Source of the DNA: Larix sibirica
Taxonomy: Eukaryota > Streptophyta > Pinopsida > Pinales > Pinaceae
DNA length: 18,945 nucleotides
Assembly: GCA_004151065.3 (NCBI GenBank)
Contig: NWUY0300045134.1
Span: 1-18,945, forward strand
Direction: 5' to 3'
Below are positions 9,302 through 17,758 of this stretch, piece after piece. Each line of letters begins with the position of its first letter. Position 1 is the first letter of the stretch. Position numbers and translations under genes: made by a program. Below the pieces are notes generated by a model. That model did not search any database, was not told where the DNA came from, and saw only the letters and a program-made list of their open reading frames with translations.

Positions 9302-9448
9302 TTTAAACCTAGACATATTAGCAACCAAGAGGGATCAAATATCGTGAGGTGTAAATTTTTTCTTAATGTGTAAAAAATTTAAGATAAAAAAAATTTATAC
9401 TTCAAGGAAAATTGGATCCCTCTCGGTGCTTGATAGATCCAGGTTTAA
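9302..9448. repeat. Foldback (MITE-like) inverted repeat
   Basis: The arm at 9302-9361 (starting ttaaacctagacatatta, with accaagagggatc inside) and the reverse complement of 9386-9448 (starting ttaaacctggatctatcaag, with accgagagggatcc inside) align over about 60 bp at roughly three quarters identity by eye. They are separated by a 24-bp loop that itself has a tctta/taaga inverted pair. The whole 147 bp could fold into one long imperfect hairpin. It has no ORF. It resembles a miniature inverted-repeat element, but a target-site duplication is not obvious. Confidence 0.72.
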
Positions 9449-9699
9449 GATGGATCTATGCTAGTGGTATTTCATGATCAATAAATCCCTCTACATTGGT
9501 ATTGAGCACTAGTCCATGTTGAGTTAAAAGTCCTTACATGCAATGATGCTTACACCAACGAGGGTTACCACAGTGGAGTGACTCCCCCTACAAGCATATT
9601 GCTTTATTGGTTGTAGGACTAACATTCCACATGCTTGGCCTCCTCCCACCCTTTCCTTTGGAATGATGATAATAACCTTTTGTATCGAAATAAAAAAAT
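9449..9699 (+). other. Possible retroelement 3' tail
   Basis: No coding pattern. The stretch ends ccttttgtatcgaaataaaaaaata near 9676-9700, which looks like the 3' end of a non-LTR element (pyrimidine-rich text, cgaaataaaaaa). It could be the detached end of the element whose ORF1 relic lies at 7338-8260, but this is a guess from appearance only. Confidence 0.2.
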
Positions 9700-10140
9700 A
9701 CCATAGTAGGTTGATGGATAGTGCGCTAGTAGGTTAATGGGTTAATGAATTAATCGGTCAATAGTTACTATACTAGTGGGTTATTAGATTACTAGGTTAA
9801 TTGTTATTAGGTTAATGGGTCAATGGTTAGTGTGCTAGTGGGTTAACATGTTGGTGTGTTAAATGGTTGGTGGGTGGGTTGGTGCTTAATGGGTTTTAGA
9901 TGGTTTATAGTTAGATGCCTAATCAATTAGTAGGTGAGTGGTTAGATGCTCATTAAATGAGTTAAAATCAATTAGTAGGTGAGTGGTTAGATACTCATTA
10001 AATGAGTTAATAATGGTTAGTGGATTAGATAGTTAATGGGTTGATAGTTGATGAATTAATGATTTAGTGGATTAGTAAATAATAAGTTAAGTATTTACAA
10101 TTTAGTGGATTGGTTAATAATAAATTAAGAATTCATGATT
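9700..10140. repeat. Degenerate GGTTAATGG-type minisatellite
   Basis: About 440 bp are built from variants of ggttaatggg, gttagtgggtta and gattagtgg, with strong strand asymmetry: G and T on the plus strand and very few C. A clean 45-bp duplication, aatcaattagtaggtgagtg and its continuation, lies at 9921-9965 and 9966-10010, with one difference (g versus a near 9948/9993). The words resemble but do not equal the plant telomere unit TTTAGGG, and the spacing is irregular. No coding potential. Confidence 0.85.
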
Positions 10141-10545
10141 TAACACAAAAATTATTAATAAAATTTGTAAGTTGAAAAGGTAAAGACAATAATTAAATAA
10201 TTGGTGGATTAAAGGTTAGTAATTATTAAGTTAAANACCAACTTATTACAATTCCCCCAGGGGGTATGGATATGCAGATTTTTAGAAAAAAGGGCCAAAA
10301 TCTGGCCTGATGGACTTCAGTATCTCTGAAAAAGAACATGTAACATGTTCATCTTTGACACACTCGCTTGAAAGTCCAGCTAAGTGCAACTTAGTTGGTA
10401 ACAGACCTTAGTGCATGTTCTTTGCATCTACCATCAACAAGAGCCACAGGTGGCATAGTTCGTGACAGTGCAAAAAGAGCATAGGAAAAGAGCAAAGCAA
10501 AAAGGAATTGCAGCTGAAAAGAAAGAAGTTTTTGCAGTTGACAGG
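10141..10545. other. Unassigned spacer with a perfect palindrome
   Basis: The left part continues AT-rich to the unresolved base at 10236. From about 10250 the composition becomes less AT-biased and continues into the LRR relic. A perfect 17-bp palindrome GAACATGT-A-ACATGTTC lies at 10334-10350, and a small CTAAGT-gca-ACTTAG hairpin at about 10380-10394. The frame of the LRR relic is open back to about 10516, but that leader is not LRR-like. Confidence 0.45.
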
Positions 10546-10893
10546 TTTGAGAACAAGCTGACTGGAACGATCCCAGTTGAGCTAAGCAACATAAAGAATC
10601 TTTAGTTGCTTCGCCTTTTTGAAAATTACGTGGATGGTATCATTTCAACAGAGCTAAGCCAATTTATTTATTTGTCAAAGTTGGACCTCTCTATCAATAA
10701 ACTTGTTGGAAGCATTCCAATTGAATTCCAAAAGTTGATTTCTTTAGTATACCTGCAGCTATTTGATAATGAATTGGAAGACATTATTCCTCCAAACATT
10801 GGCAAGTACAGTAATATATCAGTGCTCAATGTTTCAGAGATAGGTTGCATACCGACTCAAGTTTGCAAGTTTGAGAAGTTGATTTTTGTGTAA
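10546..10893 (+). pseudogene. LRR receptor-like kinase fragment
   Basis: The plus frame encodes about 4.5 plant-type leucine-rich repeats: FENKLTGTIPVELSNIKNL, a stop at 10603-10605, then LRLFENYVDGIISTELSQ, LSKLDLSINKLVGSIPIEFQ, LVYLQLFDNELEDIIPPNIG and ISVLNVSEIGCIPTQVCKFE, ending at a stop at 10891-10893. The spacing fits the 24-residue LxxLxLxxNxLxGxIPxx unit of the extracellular domain of plant LRR receptor kinases, which sense peptide or other ligands at the plasma membrane. The fourth repeat has lost about four residues between NVSE and IGCIP. No signal peptide, other repeats, transmembrane segment or kinase domain is present, so this is a small relic of a protein normally near 1000 residues. 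Confidence 0.88.
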
Positions 10894-11168
10894 ACTCTGA
10901 AGCAAGATGCTCGTAGGTACAAGACATCGATATTACTAGATATGGTGCAGAGTCGCTAGTGATGGATGTGCAGATCCAAACTTTTTTGCAGTTGATGAAT
11001 TGAAGAGAATCCACGATTGATTGAGAGTGTAATCGAACTGTGAAGAAAGAGAGAGAGCTCTTGTGATAAGAAGTGAGAAATGTTGGATGTGTAGCTAGTA
11101 AATATATGACTTGCAAGAGTGATTTGGTGTTTCGATCTGTCGTTGTTGTGTGTAGAATGTAACATCTG
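10894..11168. other. Spacer joining the LRR and UGT relics
   Basis: It holds no recognisable domain. Minus-strand ORFs (10826-11116, 10956-11165) are Ser/His-rich and show no motif. Both neighbouring relics end abruptly at its edges, so it may be inserted or joined DNA. Confidence 0.4.
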
Positions 11169-12470
11169 TTAGAGTGATATGCTCTCCAGCGTAGAGTTCC
11201 ATCCGCTATGAGTTAGAAGGCCTCCTACTGAAAGATGCGGTAGCACTTTCATCTGGGGCGCCCAACTTACCAACATACTTCTGTCTTTCACCTTATCAAA
11301 AACTCAGCAGGTAGCACATCAGAGTGACCATCAATCAAATCCAGACGAATAACCCACAGGAAGGGCTGCTTGCTCGCCTCTAAACCCCACGCAATCTATA
11401 AGAGCTCTTCCCTTGACATAACAGTAATACTCTCAAGCAAACATAAATAACTGAAGAGGGTTCCTTACAGTCCAACCATTTCATACAACCATTTTCTTCA
11501 GTCCAAATGCTTGCAGACATATCAAATATTCTATGATTTACAGATTCTGAAAGGAAACCTAGAGGGCCCATCATATACAAAGGTGGAAGTCTGTCCCTGA
11601 GTGCCTTGATTACAGGACGGTCAGGCTCCTCAAAGGTATTAAGTAATATCAGATTGACTTCCAGAGTAGCCTGCGCTTCACTTATCACAAACTCCGACAT
11701 GTCCACGTGACAAAAGGAGGACAGATGTTTGATGCGCGACTGGGGCATTCTAGAAATAGAAGGGATTATTTGTTCCATGTATCCATTTGTTAAACACCTC
11801 TCATATGCATCACACAAAGCCAAACCATATTGTTTAAAGTAAGCAAGCTGTATTTGACATGAGAAATATATAGGGAGTTGATACCAGGAAACAGTGCAGT
11901 GCTAAGAGGATAGAAGAAGTTATAATGATTATAGTTATACCTTTGAGAGGAATGTAACCTTTCTCAACCAGAAAAGAGGTGAATAAATAAGCAGAGAAGT
12001 CGCAAGCACTGTGAATCCAGAATGATACTCTTGGAACTATGAGCTTTCTTGTTGTTTTCTGTAGAAACGAAACAAACCCGTCAGAGATGATACATGTTAT
12101 TGGAGGAACACTGTTTGGTTGTGAATGCTTCAACTTGTCCATTATCTGTTGAAATACAGAGGGTCGTTGTCAGTGAAGGATCGCCATAGCTCGACTAGTT
12201 TGGACGTCCGACCATGTTCTGGAGGCAGGCCGTCTGGAATTGTCTCAGATCTGAAGTCCGGTAGAGATTTAATATATTCCACCAAGGCGCTCTTGTATAT
12301 ATTGGGTATTAGCAAAGGTGATATAGAAGCCTCGAGCATACAAGATCTGGGCCAGCTGCATCATACCATTAATGTGACCCTGAGCAGGGAAAGGGAACAT
12401 AACAGCTAACAGATAAGAAGCCGCTGAGATGAAAAAAAACACCGGATAAGGCTATCAGATAAGAAGCCAT
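11169..12470 (-). pseudogene. Family-1 UDP-glycosyltransferase, UGT85-like, pseudogene
   Basis: Plant UGTs move a sugar from UDP-sugar to small acceptors in the cytosol. On the minus strand, fragments in order are MFPFPAQGHIN (from 12400, with the catalytic His), [149 protein letters not shown], and the PSPG box from [12 protein letters not shown] to [11 protein letters not shown]. Lesions: a 46-bp duplication at the start codon, frameshifts near 12285, 12150, 11433 and 11297, a lost splice acceptor at 11811-11812, a TAG at 11396-11398, Cys to Ser in the HCGW motif, and truncation inside the PSPG box at 11169, so the UDP-sugar Glu/Gln end is gone. The UGT85-like call rests on the PLK|D intron position and the LPDFRxETIPDGLPP text and is moderate; UGT family membership is firm. 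Confidence 0.92.
11811..11940 (-). other. Intron of the UGT pseudogene with mutated acceptor
   Basis: The upstream exon ends cctctcaaag at 11941, followed by a good donor, gtataac. Family-conserved text resumes at gatgcatatgag, so joining the last exon base g (11941) to at (11810-11809) gives PLK-D-AYERCLTNGY, the expected reading. This phase-1 junction defines a 130-bp intron ending in TG rather than AG. The nearest real AG upstream (atacag near 11848) would put a stop codon a few codons later. The intron is therefore real by homology, but its acceptor is lost. Confidence 0.7.
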
Positions 12471-12475
12471 TGAGA
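12405..12475. repeat. 46-bp tandem duplication over the UGT start codon
   Basis: The 25-bp block gcta(a/t)cagataagaagcc(g/a) followed by (c/t)tgaga occurs at 12405-12429 and 12451-12475, offset 46 bp. On the minus strand it encodes the first residues of the UGT (M-ASYL from 12470, or A-ASYLLAV from the inner copy). The outer copy keeps the ATG; the inner copy, which is in frame with MFPFPAQGH, has GCG instead. Because 46 is not a multiple of three, the surviving ATG is out of frame with the enzyme. The only in-frame ATG left is at 12400-12398. Confidence 0.85.
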
Positions 12476-12481
12476 AACTTT

Positions 12482-12602
12482 AGCGATCAGGGCATGGGTG
12501 GCTGGGCCTCGCTCCCAAGTACGATATTCCATCAATCAGCGATCAGGGCATGGGCCACTGGAAAGGCGAATGTGATTGCAAGTACGCTATTCCATAAATT
12601 AA
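12482..12602. repeat. 56-bp diverged tandem duplication, UGT upstream region
   Basis: agcgatcagggcatggg starts at 12482 and again at 12538, offset 56. Each copy ends with caagtacg(a/c)tattccat and an a(t)caa-like tail; the middle of the units differs. It lies immediately upstream of the UGT start on the minus strand, where the promoter or 5' leader would be. Further upstream (12690-12720) an ATTGG (CCAAT-type) word is visible on the minus strand, but no convincing TATA box. Confidence 0.8.
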
Positions 12603-12855
12603 CAACAGACCTGACAGGCATAGTGATGTAATCGGTGGACAGATGGCAATTCAAATCTCCACTCCAAATCCCGAGGGTGGCATCACCCAGTTTCAACCAA
12701 TAAAAATTTAAATAATTAAACTATAAATTAATATCAAAATTCAAAACCGAAGTTTTAACTTTGGAAATTAAAAAATGAATTTAGTAGAGTGAACTAATAG
12801 GTGCAAAATGAAAACAATGTCATGGACATAATAGAACAAATAAATATTGGGACAA

Positions 12856-13057
12856 TTACCCGCATGTATTGCAATATTGTTATAAATGAGCAACTCTTGT
12901 CTCCACTGGCAATTTTCCATTTGAGATCTGTTATAATTTCCAACCTTTTGCCCCTTATGAACTTCCAGTTTCTCTTCCTTAACCATACAAATCCCACCAG
13001 TAGAAGGAGCAAGATAAGGATTCTTCCTTTGTACAATATTTGGCCAAATTTATGCTA
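12856..13057 (-). other. Coding-looking minus-strand stretch, possible exon
   Basis: One minus frame is open from about 13045 to 12862 and reads KNPYLAPSTGGICMVKEEKL, followed by VHKGQKVGNYNRSQMENCQW and RQELLIYNNIAIHAG. It ends at a good splice donor (gcg|ggtaattg). The mixed, charged composition (Lys, Glu, Asn, Gln, Trp) is unlike the low-complexity chance ORFs around it. I do not recognise the family. An overlapping frame on the same strand (13036-12794) is hydrophobic and also has no known domain; only one of the two can be meaningful. A stop lies just upstream, so an acceptor would be needed near 13045. Confidence 0.3.
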
Positions 13058-15075
13058 GAGTCCATGGTATCCTGTATACTTCAACAAAGACAAGCAAAGT
13101 TCAAAGCCCTTCACCTCCACAGTTTAAGGTTGGTGTCATGGTTTGGTTTTATTTGTACAAGCAAAGTTTTAAATATCATTAGTGTCATAAGACTAAACCA
13201 GTATGTATGGGTCATGCACCATCATGCATTAAGTGGGTTCTAGTTCCTTCAAATTGGATCTCTGCTTCTGCTTGGTATTCATGTGTGGTCAATGGAAGAC
13301 GATTCAAGTCCTATGAACCTTCACACTTGGAGGAGTAGGTTTCAATGACACACCATACGCCATCTTTCTAGATTTTAGCCTCCTTTTCTTGAAGATAGTC
13401 TGCTTGATGTCTGAGTGAAAACTACTAGATAGAGGCAACTCAACACTTCATTGGCTGCAAAGGCACCTTACCCACTTAAGCAAAGTGGCAGTTCCAGTCA
13501 GTTTTTGAGCAGCAATTTCCTCATCTAAAACAAAAATTGAGGACAATTTCCTCCATAGACGAAAAATGATGAGACCTAGTGCTAGTTGACTCAGTCCAAG
13601 ATGTATTTGTATTATTTTCATCTCTCTAATTTTTATTTTTATAGATCTCACCTATAACATGGTAAATTATATCATGGGAGACTTAGTCAAAGACGATGTC
13701 TCACCTAATCTGATCTACCATTTTTGTAAGTTATTATATATACCTAATGAAATATAGAGTGTATAGTGTGTACAATTGTGGCATTTTTTCGCTTGTGTCT
13801 TTTCTTATGTTAGTTTTCCATTTTCTGTTGCAATCTATTAACAGATCACTATGCCGAGCTGGTCCTAATGTTGCCAAGGTTACTCATCTTGCCACATAGA
13901 GAGCAATAGAAACTGCAGCTAGGTTAAATATTTATCAAAATCTAAATGGTTTTTGTTCCAATTTGATCCATTTGGGGAAGAGTTAAGGGCTTTAGGCATT
14001 AAAGATGACAGCTTGTGCTCATGGTCATATGGTGGGAGGTGGAGTCATGTTATGTTACATCTAGTTGGACTTGGGATAGTAGTGACAAAGAAATGGTGTT
14101 AATTTTTGAATGGATATAAAGTATCATGGGGAGGTTTGGGAGTTGACCATATGACTTTCCGTTAAGATGTAGGATTGCCTAACATGCAGATAATACATAC
14201 TTGGTAAATACAGTCCCTGAGATGATTGAGTAAGGATGCTATACATGCAATTATGTCTAAACAAAGAGCCCATAAACCAGGTTTTATAGGAGCCCCTGAA
14301 CACATACTAACGCATGTATGTTATTTAGGAATCTTGCATGCAGCTGTGGAATAAGATGTATAATAACAAAATAGCCCAGCTGGAGATTTAATAAAGTCCA
14401 GATTGAGTTAAGTTTATCCTAGTTTGGGTTAAGGTTTAGTAAAGTAACCATAGTGAATATGCACGAATTTTAGAGATATATCAGATTTTTTTGGTCAAAT
14501 TGCTTTTGCCTATCAATGGCATCATGATGATTGCAGGCATGCAAACTTGTAACCAGTGAAGGCATTAGGAGGCATTGTATTGGAGATTTTGAATTTCACT
14601 GCATTCATCTGGATACTAGAGTCTTTACCATATTTGGATCTCTTCACATTCTCTTTTACTGTGGACAGTTATCTTGAACCTATTCCATATCTATGATATC
14701 TTTTTGTTCATGGTGCATTTTCTCTTAATTAAAGAAAAATAACTTGACTGACCTTCAAGTTTTCATTTAGAATTGAAAGAGGCAGAATTGGTATTGTACT
14801 CCTTAAATAGCATTAGAAACACAGATTTCAAAATCACAAATCATAAGGTAAAATTGATATATCTAACATGAAAATCCAAACGAAACATCATGTTTCACAC
14901 GAGGACAATTAAAAGGACAAGATTAATGGTTTAAATAGTTGTCATAGCTGTTGCACATACTGAACTAGATGCTGCATAACCAGATTATATCATTTTTTTT
15001 GTTCCAAATATTGTTTGTGTTATATAGAGCATTTCAGCATGATAACAAATGCTAGGAACATACTAAAAAGTGAAT
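13058..15075. other. Long stretch without a recognisable gene
   Basis: About 2 kb in which I recognise no domain on either strand. The ORFs at 13040-13243 (plus) and 13448-13651 (minus) are short and lack motifs. Pyrimidine-rich tracts and AT-rich runs fit intron or intergenic DNA upstream of the WD40 exons. No RNA gene or repeat of note is visible. Confidence 0.4.
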
Positions 15076-15180
15076 AAATTGGGTAGCAAGAAAAAATTGA
15101 ATACACAGAAATGCTTTTGTCTCGAATATCAAATTGGGTAACAAGAAGAAGTTAAATGCACAGAAATGTTTTGTTCTCAC
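15076..15180. repeat. 55-bp diverged tandem duplication
   Basis: aaattgggta(g/a)caagaa begins at 15076 and at 15131. The next about 35 bp also match (a-a-ttgaatacacagaaatgc versus g-agttaaatgcacagaaatgt). It lies about 50 bp before the splice acceptor of the VARICOSE-like exon, so it would be intronic if that exon is real. Confidence 0.75.
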
Positions 15181-15229
15181 GTATTTTTCATATGCATACA
15201 CTGATATTTAGGTGTCTGTGTTTCTGCAG

Positions 15230-15895
15230 GTATGGTAGTGGGATAAATCTAGCTAGGAGACCCAACATCATAAAACATTATTTGGGGCTTCCTTGTACAG
15301 ATGGCCTTTTTATTTTGAGATCTAAATCCTGTTTAATTTTTAAACTAGTTAGTGAATCACTGATGACTAATGGTTCCCAGCCTCAGTCAAATAAATTTTC
15401 CTTAAATTTCACACATTTCCTACAAGCATCAGGCAGGTGTCTGAATCTGCCAATGCAATATGAAACTTCTGAAGGGATGTCAGGCAGAAAGAGTCCTAAA
15501 GGTTGTTATCTCTCAGGAGAGCATGTGGTTTATGATGTCAATGATTGGATTCCAGTAGAAGTCCATTCTGAGTTGGTAGTCTTTCCCAGCATGTTCTTTG
15601 GAAATCAAGATATACCTTTAAAGGTTGGAAGTCAAATCTCTGCAAATAAGCAATATATTGGTTACTGCATTCAATCAGGAACAATTTATGTATACAACAG
15701 GCAGACAAGGCAACAATGCCTTCTTCAAGGCCATCAGCAGGTCTTTTCTCTATTTTCTTTTTTATATGATTCAAAGCATTAGTACTTTAGTCTTTTATAT
15801 AGGAGGTATGGGCAGAAGTACTTGCAGATCTTGTTTTGGAGGGATGTCTGTTCACTACTTGTCAGTCACCCATATGCTACTGGAATTTAAAATTG
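15230..15895 (+). CDS. VARICOSE/EDC4-like WD40 protein, partial, two exons
   Basis: VARICOSE (EDC4/Ge-1) is the WD40 scaffold of the DCP1-DCP2 mRNA decapping complex in cytoplasmic P-bodies. Exon 1 (15230-15740, acceptor tttctgcag, donor cag|gtcttt, phase 0) reads RKSPKGCYLSGEHVVYDVN near 15489-15545, then VGSQISANKQYIGYCIQSG and TIYVYNRQTRQQCLLQGHQQ. These match in order the family's SPKGxxLxGxxVVYDV, LGRQIAVNKxYICYGLKxG, xIRVLNxxTALRSLLRGHxQ. Exon 2 (15803-15895, acceptor tatatag, donor ttg|gtacac) continues in frame and ends in CLFTTCQSPICYWNLKL, a WD-like blade end. The 62-bp intron between is short but U-rich. The block after VVYDVN is poorly conserved (VRLQGE is missing), so the protein is divergent or decaying. 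About 85 residues before SPKG are unlike anything I know. Earlier and later exons are not identified. Family call fairly firm; functional status unknown. Confidence 0.68.
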
Positions 15896-17572
15896 GTACA
15901 CATCTCAATTCACATGCAGCCTGCTTATTCTTCATTTGTGCCTTAGGTTGATATTCCACCTAACTTGAGTATTTTTTAAGCGTGCATAGCTGTGCTGAAA
16001 TCATGAAAATGTTCTTGGCGTTGTCGAATTATTTCCATGGATTAAGAATTTGTTTGAAACATTTAGTTCTTTACTTTTGTAGTTTTTATTGAGCAAAATA
16101 AAATATGAAATCAATAGCAGGCCAAAAGTTATTGGAATGTCAGGATCAGTCAAAGAAAGGAAATTGGATTGACAGTGAGATACTCTGTTCTGAGTTCACC
16201 ATGCTAATTTCTAAGGACTGTGCATGTGATGCCAATAATTGAAGGGGAAATATATTGAGTGCTTATCACCTATGCAGCAGTTACAAAGCAAAGAAGGAAG
16301 GTTAATGAATATGGTGAAGTCAGATGTAAAACTCCATTTCCTGCAAGATGCTTGAATGATGTATCTTCTTAAGTTTTGGAAGAGCTGCCTCAGATCTTTA
16401 TGAAATGGAAATAACAAGTGGAACAATAATCCTCTGATCCATTGCTACTTCAGTCTGAAGTTGAAGTGTTTAAGTAATCGAGGAACTGAACAGTGAAATT
16501 TTGGCCCAAAGTAGCAAGCCAAACAACTTATCTACTTTCATGATACAGAAAGATATGAAAGTGTGCAGGGAGAATAATTTGAACAAGAAAGGGAATGCTG
16601 AAGAGTTCAAGGAAAATTGAAAGATGATACTCTGATCCAGAAAGCAAGGAGAATGCTTGCACAAAACTGTTTGGTGGTCTATCAAGGTATCAACATCAAT
16701 GATAATAATATTGTGCTGGCTCAGATCATTCCAAGGTCAAGAGAAAATATGGGGATAGATTAATGGTTGATTTATATTCTGACAAATGAGTTGAACCTGC
16801 AACTATAAACATAATGATCTCAGACAGTTGTCTTTTGTGCCTAATGTAATGCACATCCATAATGAAATGATATTTATAAAGTGCATCAAACCACCAAGTT
16901 TCAGTTGAAAATACAGGGTTGACAGTTTTCTACCCTTCTATCCCTATGGAGTGGGAGAAAGTTTCAGTTGAAATCATTGATCTTTAAAGTACTCAATCGG
17001 AAAATTTAAAGATTTGTTTGAATAATGAAATAATATAAAAAAACTTTTGGTTCACTCATTTGCAGAGCAATCTGCAAGTTGAGATTTGCATCTGTCTCTC
17101 TGGAACCAAGGGCCATGATTCATTATTGACACCAACTAACTGCCCCTTACTTTAGAGTCTAGACAAGGAAAGTAGTGTAAAGCTCCAGTTTTTACTAGGC
17201 CAGAGTTGATAGCAATAAGTGGTGTTAGACATTCCCCATGTGAATTTTGGTTTCACAATCCTGTGTATATAAGTAAGGAAGAAATCAGGATGTCTAGTTT
17301 TGAGCTAAAAGGGTTAGAATAATTCAGTGTAGCAAATGCAGTATGTCTGTTCTGGTTTCTGCCAGTTCATTCATTAATTTACACCAATTGAATTTTAACT
17401 TGGTTATTCTGCTACTGTGTACTATCATATCTCAAGTTTAAAGAAACTTGAATTGATTACTCAAATTGTTAGCTACTTATGTCAAACATTGAGACAGTGG
17501 AACCATGCCATTTTATCAGTGCTATAATTGATCATGTTGAAAAAAGTACAAATGTTGCTATAAAGTTGTGGG
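15896..17572 (+). other. Intron-like stretch with a coding-like relic
   Basis: Mostly AT-rich, stop-filled sequence, consistent with a long intron. A coding-looking patch lies at about 16478-16770: one plus frame reads ELNSEILAQSSKPNNLSTFM through KGNAEEFKEN to a stop near 16620, and a shifted frame continues LKDDTLIQKARRMLAQNCLV and then NNIVLAQIIPRSRENMGID. The amino-acid mix looks like a real protein with a frameshift, but I do not recognise the family. Small ORFs on the other strand (16211-16426, 16470-16685) show nothing. Confidence 0.35.
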
Positions 17573-17758
17573 TTGCAAACTGACATCAGAGACCATTATA
17601 CGTCTAGTAGTAGCTGGGAGGTTCTTCCATCAGTTATTTCTAACGAATCAAAGCTACTTGCAGACCATTGCCTTTCTGAACAATGGTTTGGAATGCAAAG
17701 AATGTTGAGTTTTTATAGCTCAGATGGTCTTCTACGTTGTTGGTGTCTATACATGTAG
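17573..17758 (+). other. WD40-blade-like open frame, possible exon
   Basis: The frame ends MLSFYSSDGLLRCWCLYM followed by a stop. The text SFYSSDGLLRCW has the shape of a WD40 blade end (LxSxSxDGxxxxW), and a splice acceptor candidate (cttgcag at 17657-17663) precedes DHCLSEQWFGMQ in the same frame. It might be an intermediate WD40 exon of the gene seen at 15230-15895 (its QW compares with SMCQW in VARICOSE) or of the TOPLESS-like gene at 18799. There is no good donor before the stop, so it may be a broken exon or a chance ORF. Confidence 0.25.

Noticed and set aside
9700-10140. Interstitial telomere tract
   Set aside because: The repeat words are GGTTAATGG-like and irregular; runs of TTTAGGG are absent.
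10236-10236. Unresolved base as a biological signal
   Set aside because: The N here and the one at 18682 are sequencing or assembly ambiguities.
11169-12470. Functional UGT gene
   Set aside because: The PSPG box is truncated and several frameshifts, a stop codon and a lost acceptor are present; no alternative splicing restores it.
12794-13036. 80-codon hydrophobic minus-strand ORF as a membrane protein
   Set aside because: It overlaps the more protein-like frame of 12856-13057 on the same strand, and its hydrophobic start comes from T-rich codons.
13448-13651. 67-codon minus-strand ORF
   Set aside because: No motif, no splice or promoter context, and no relation to neighbouring genes.
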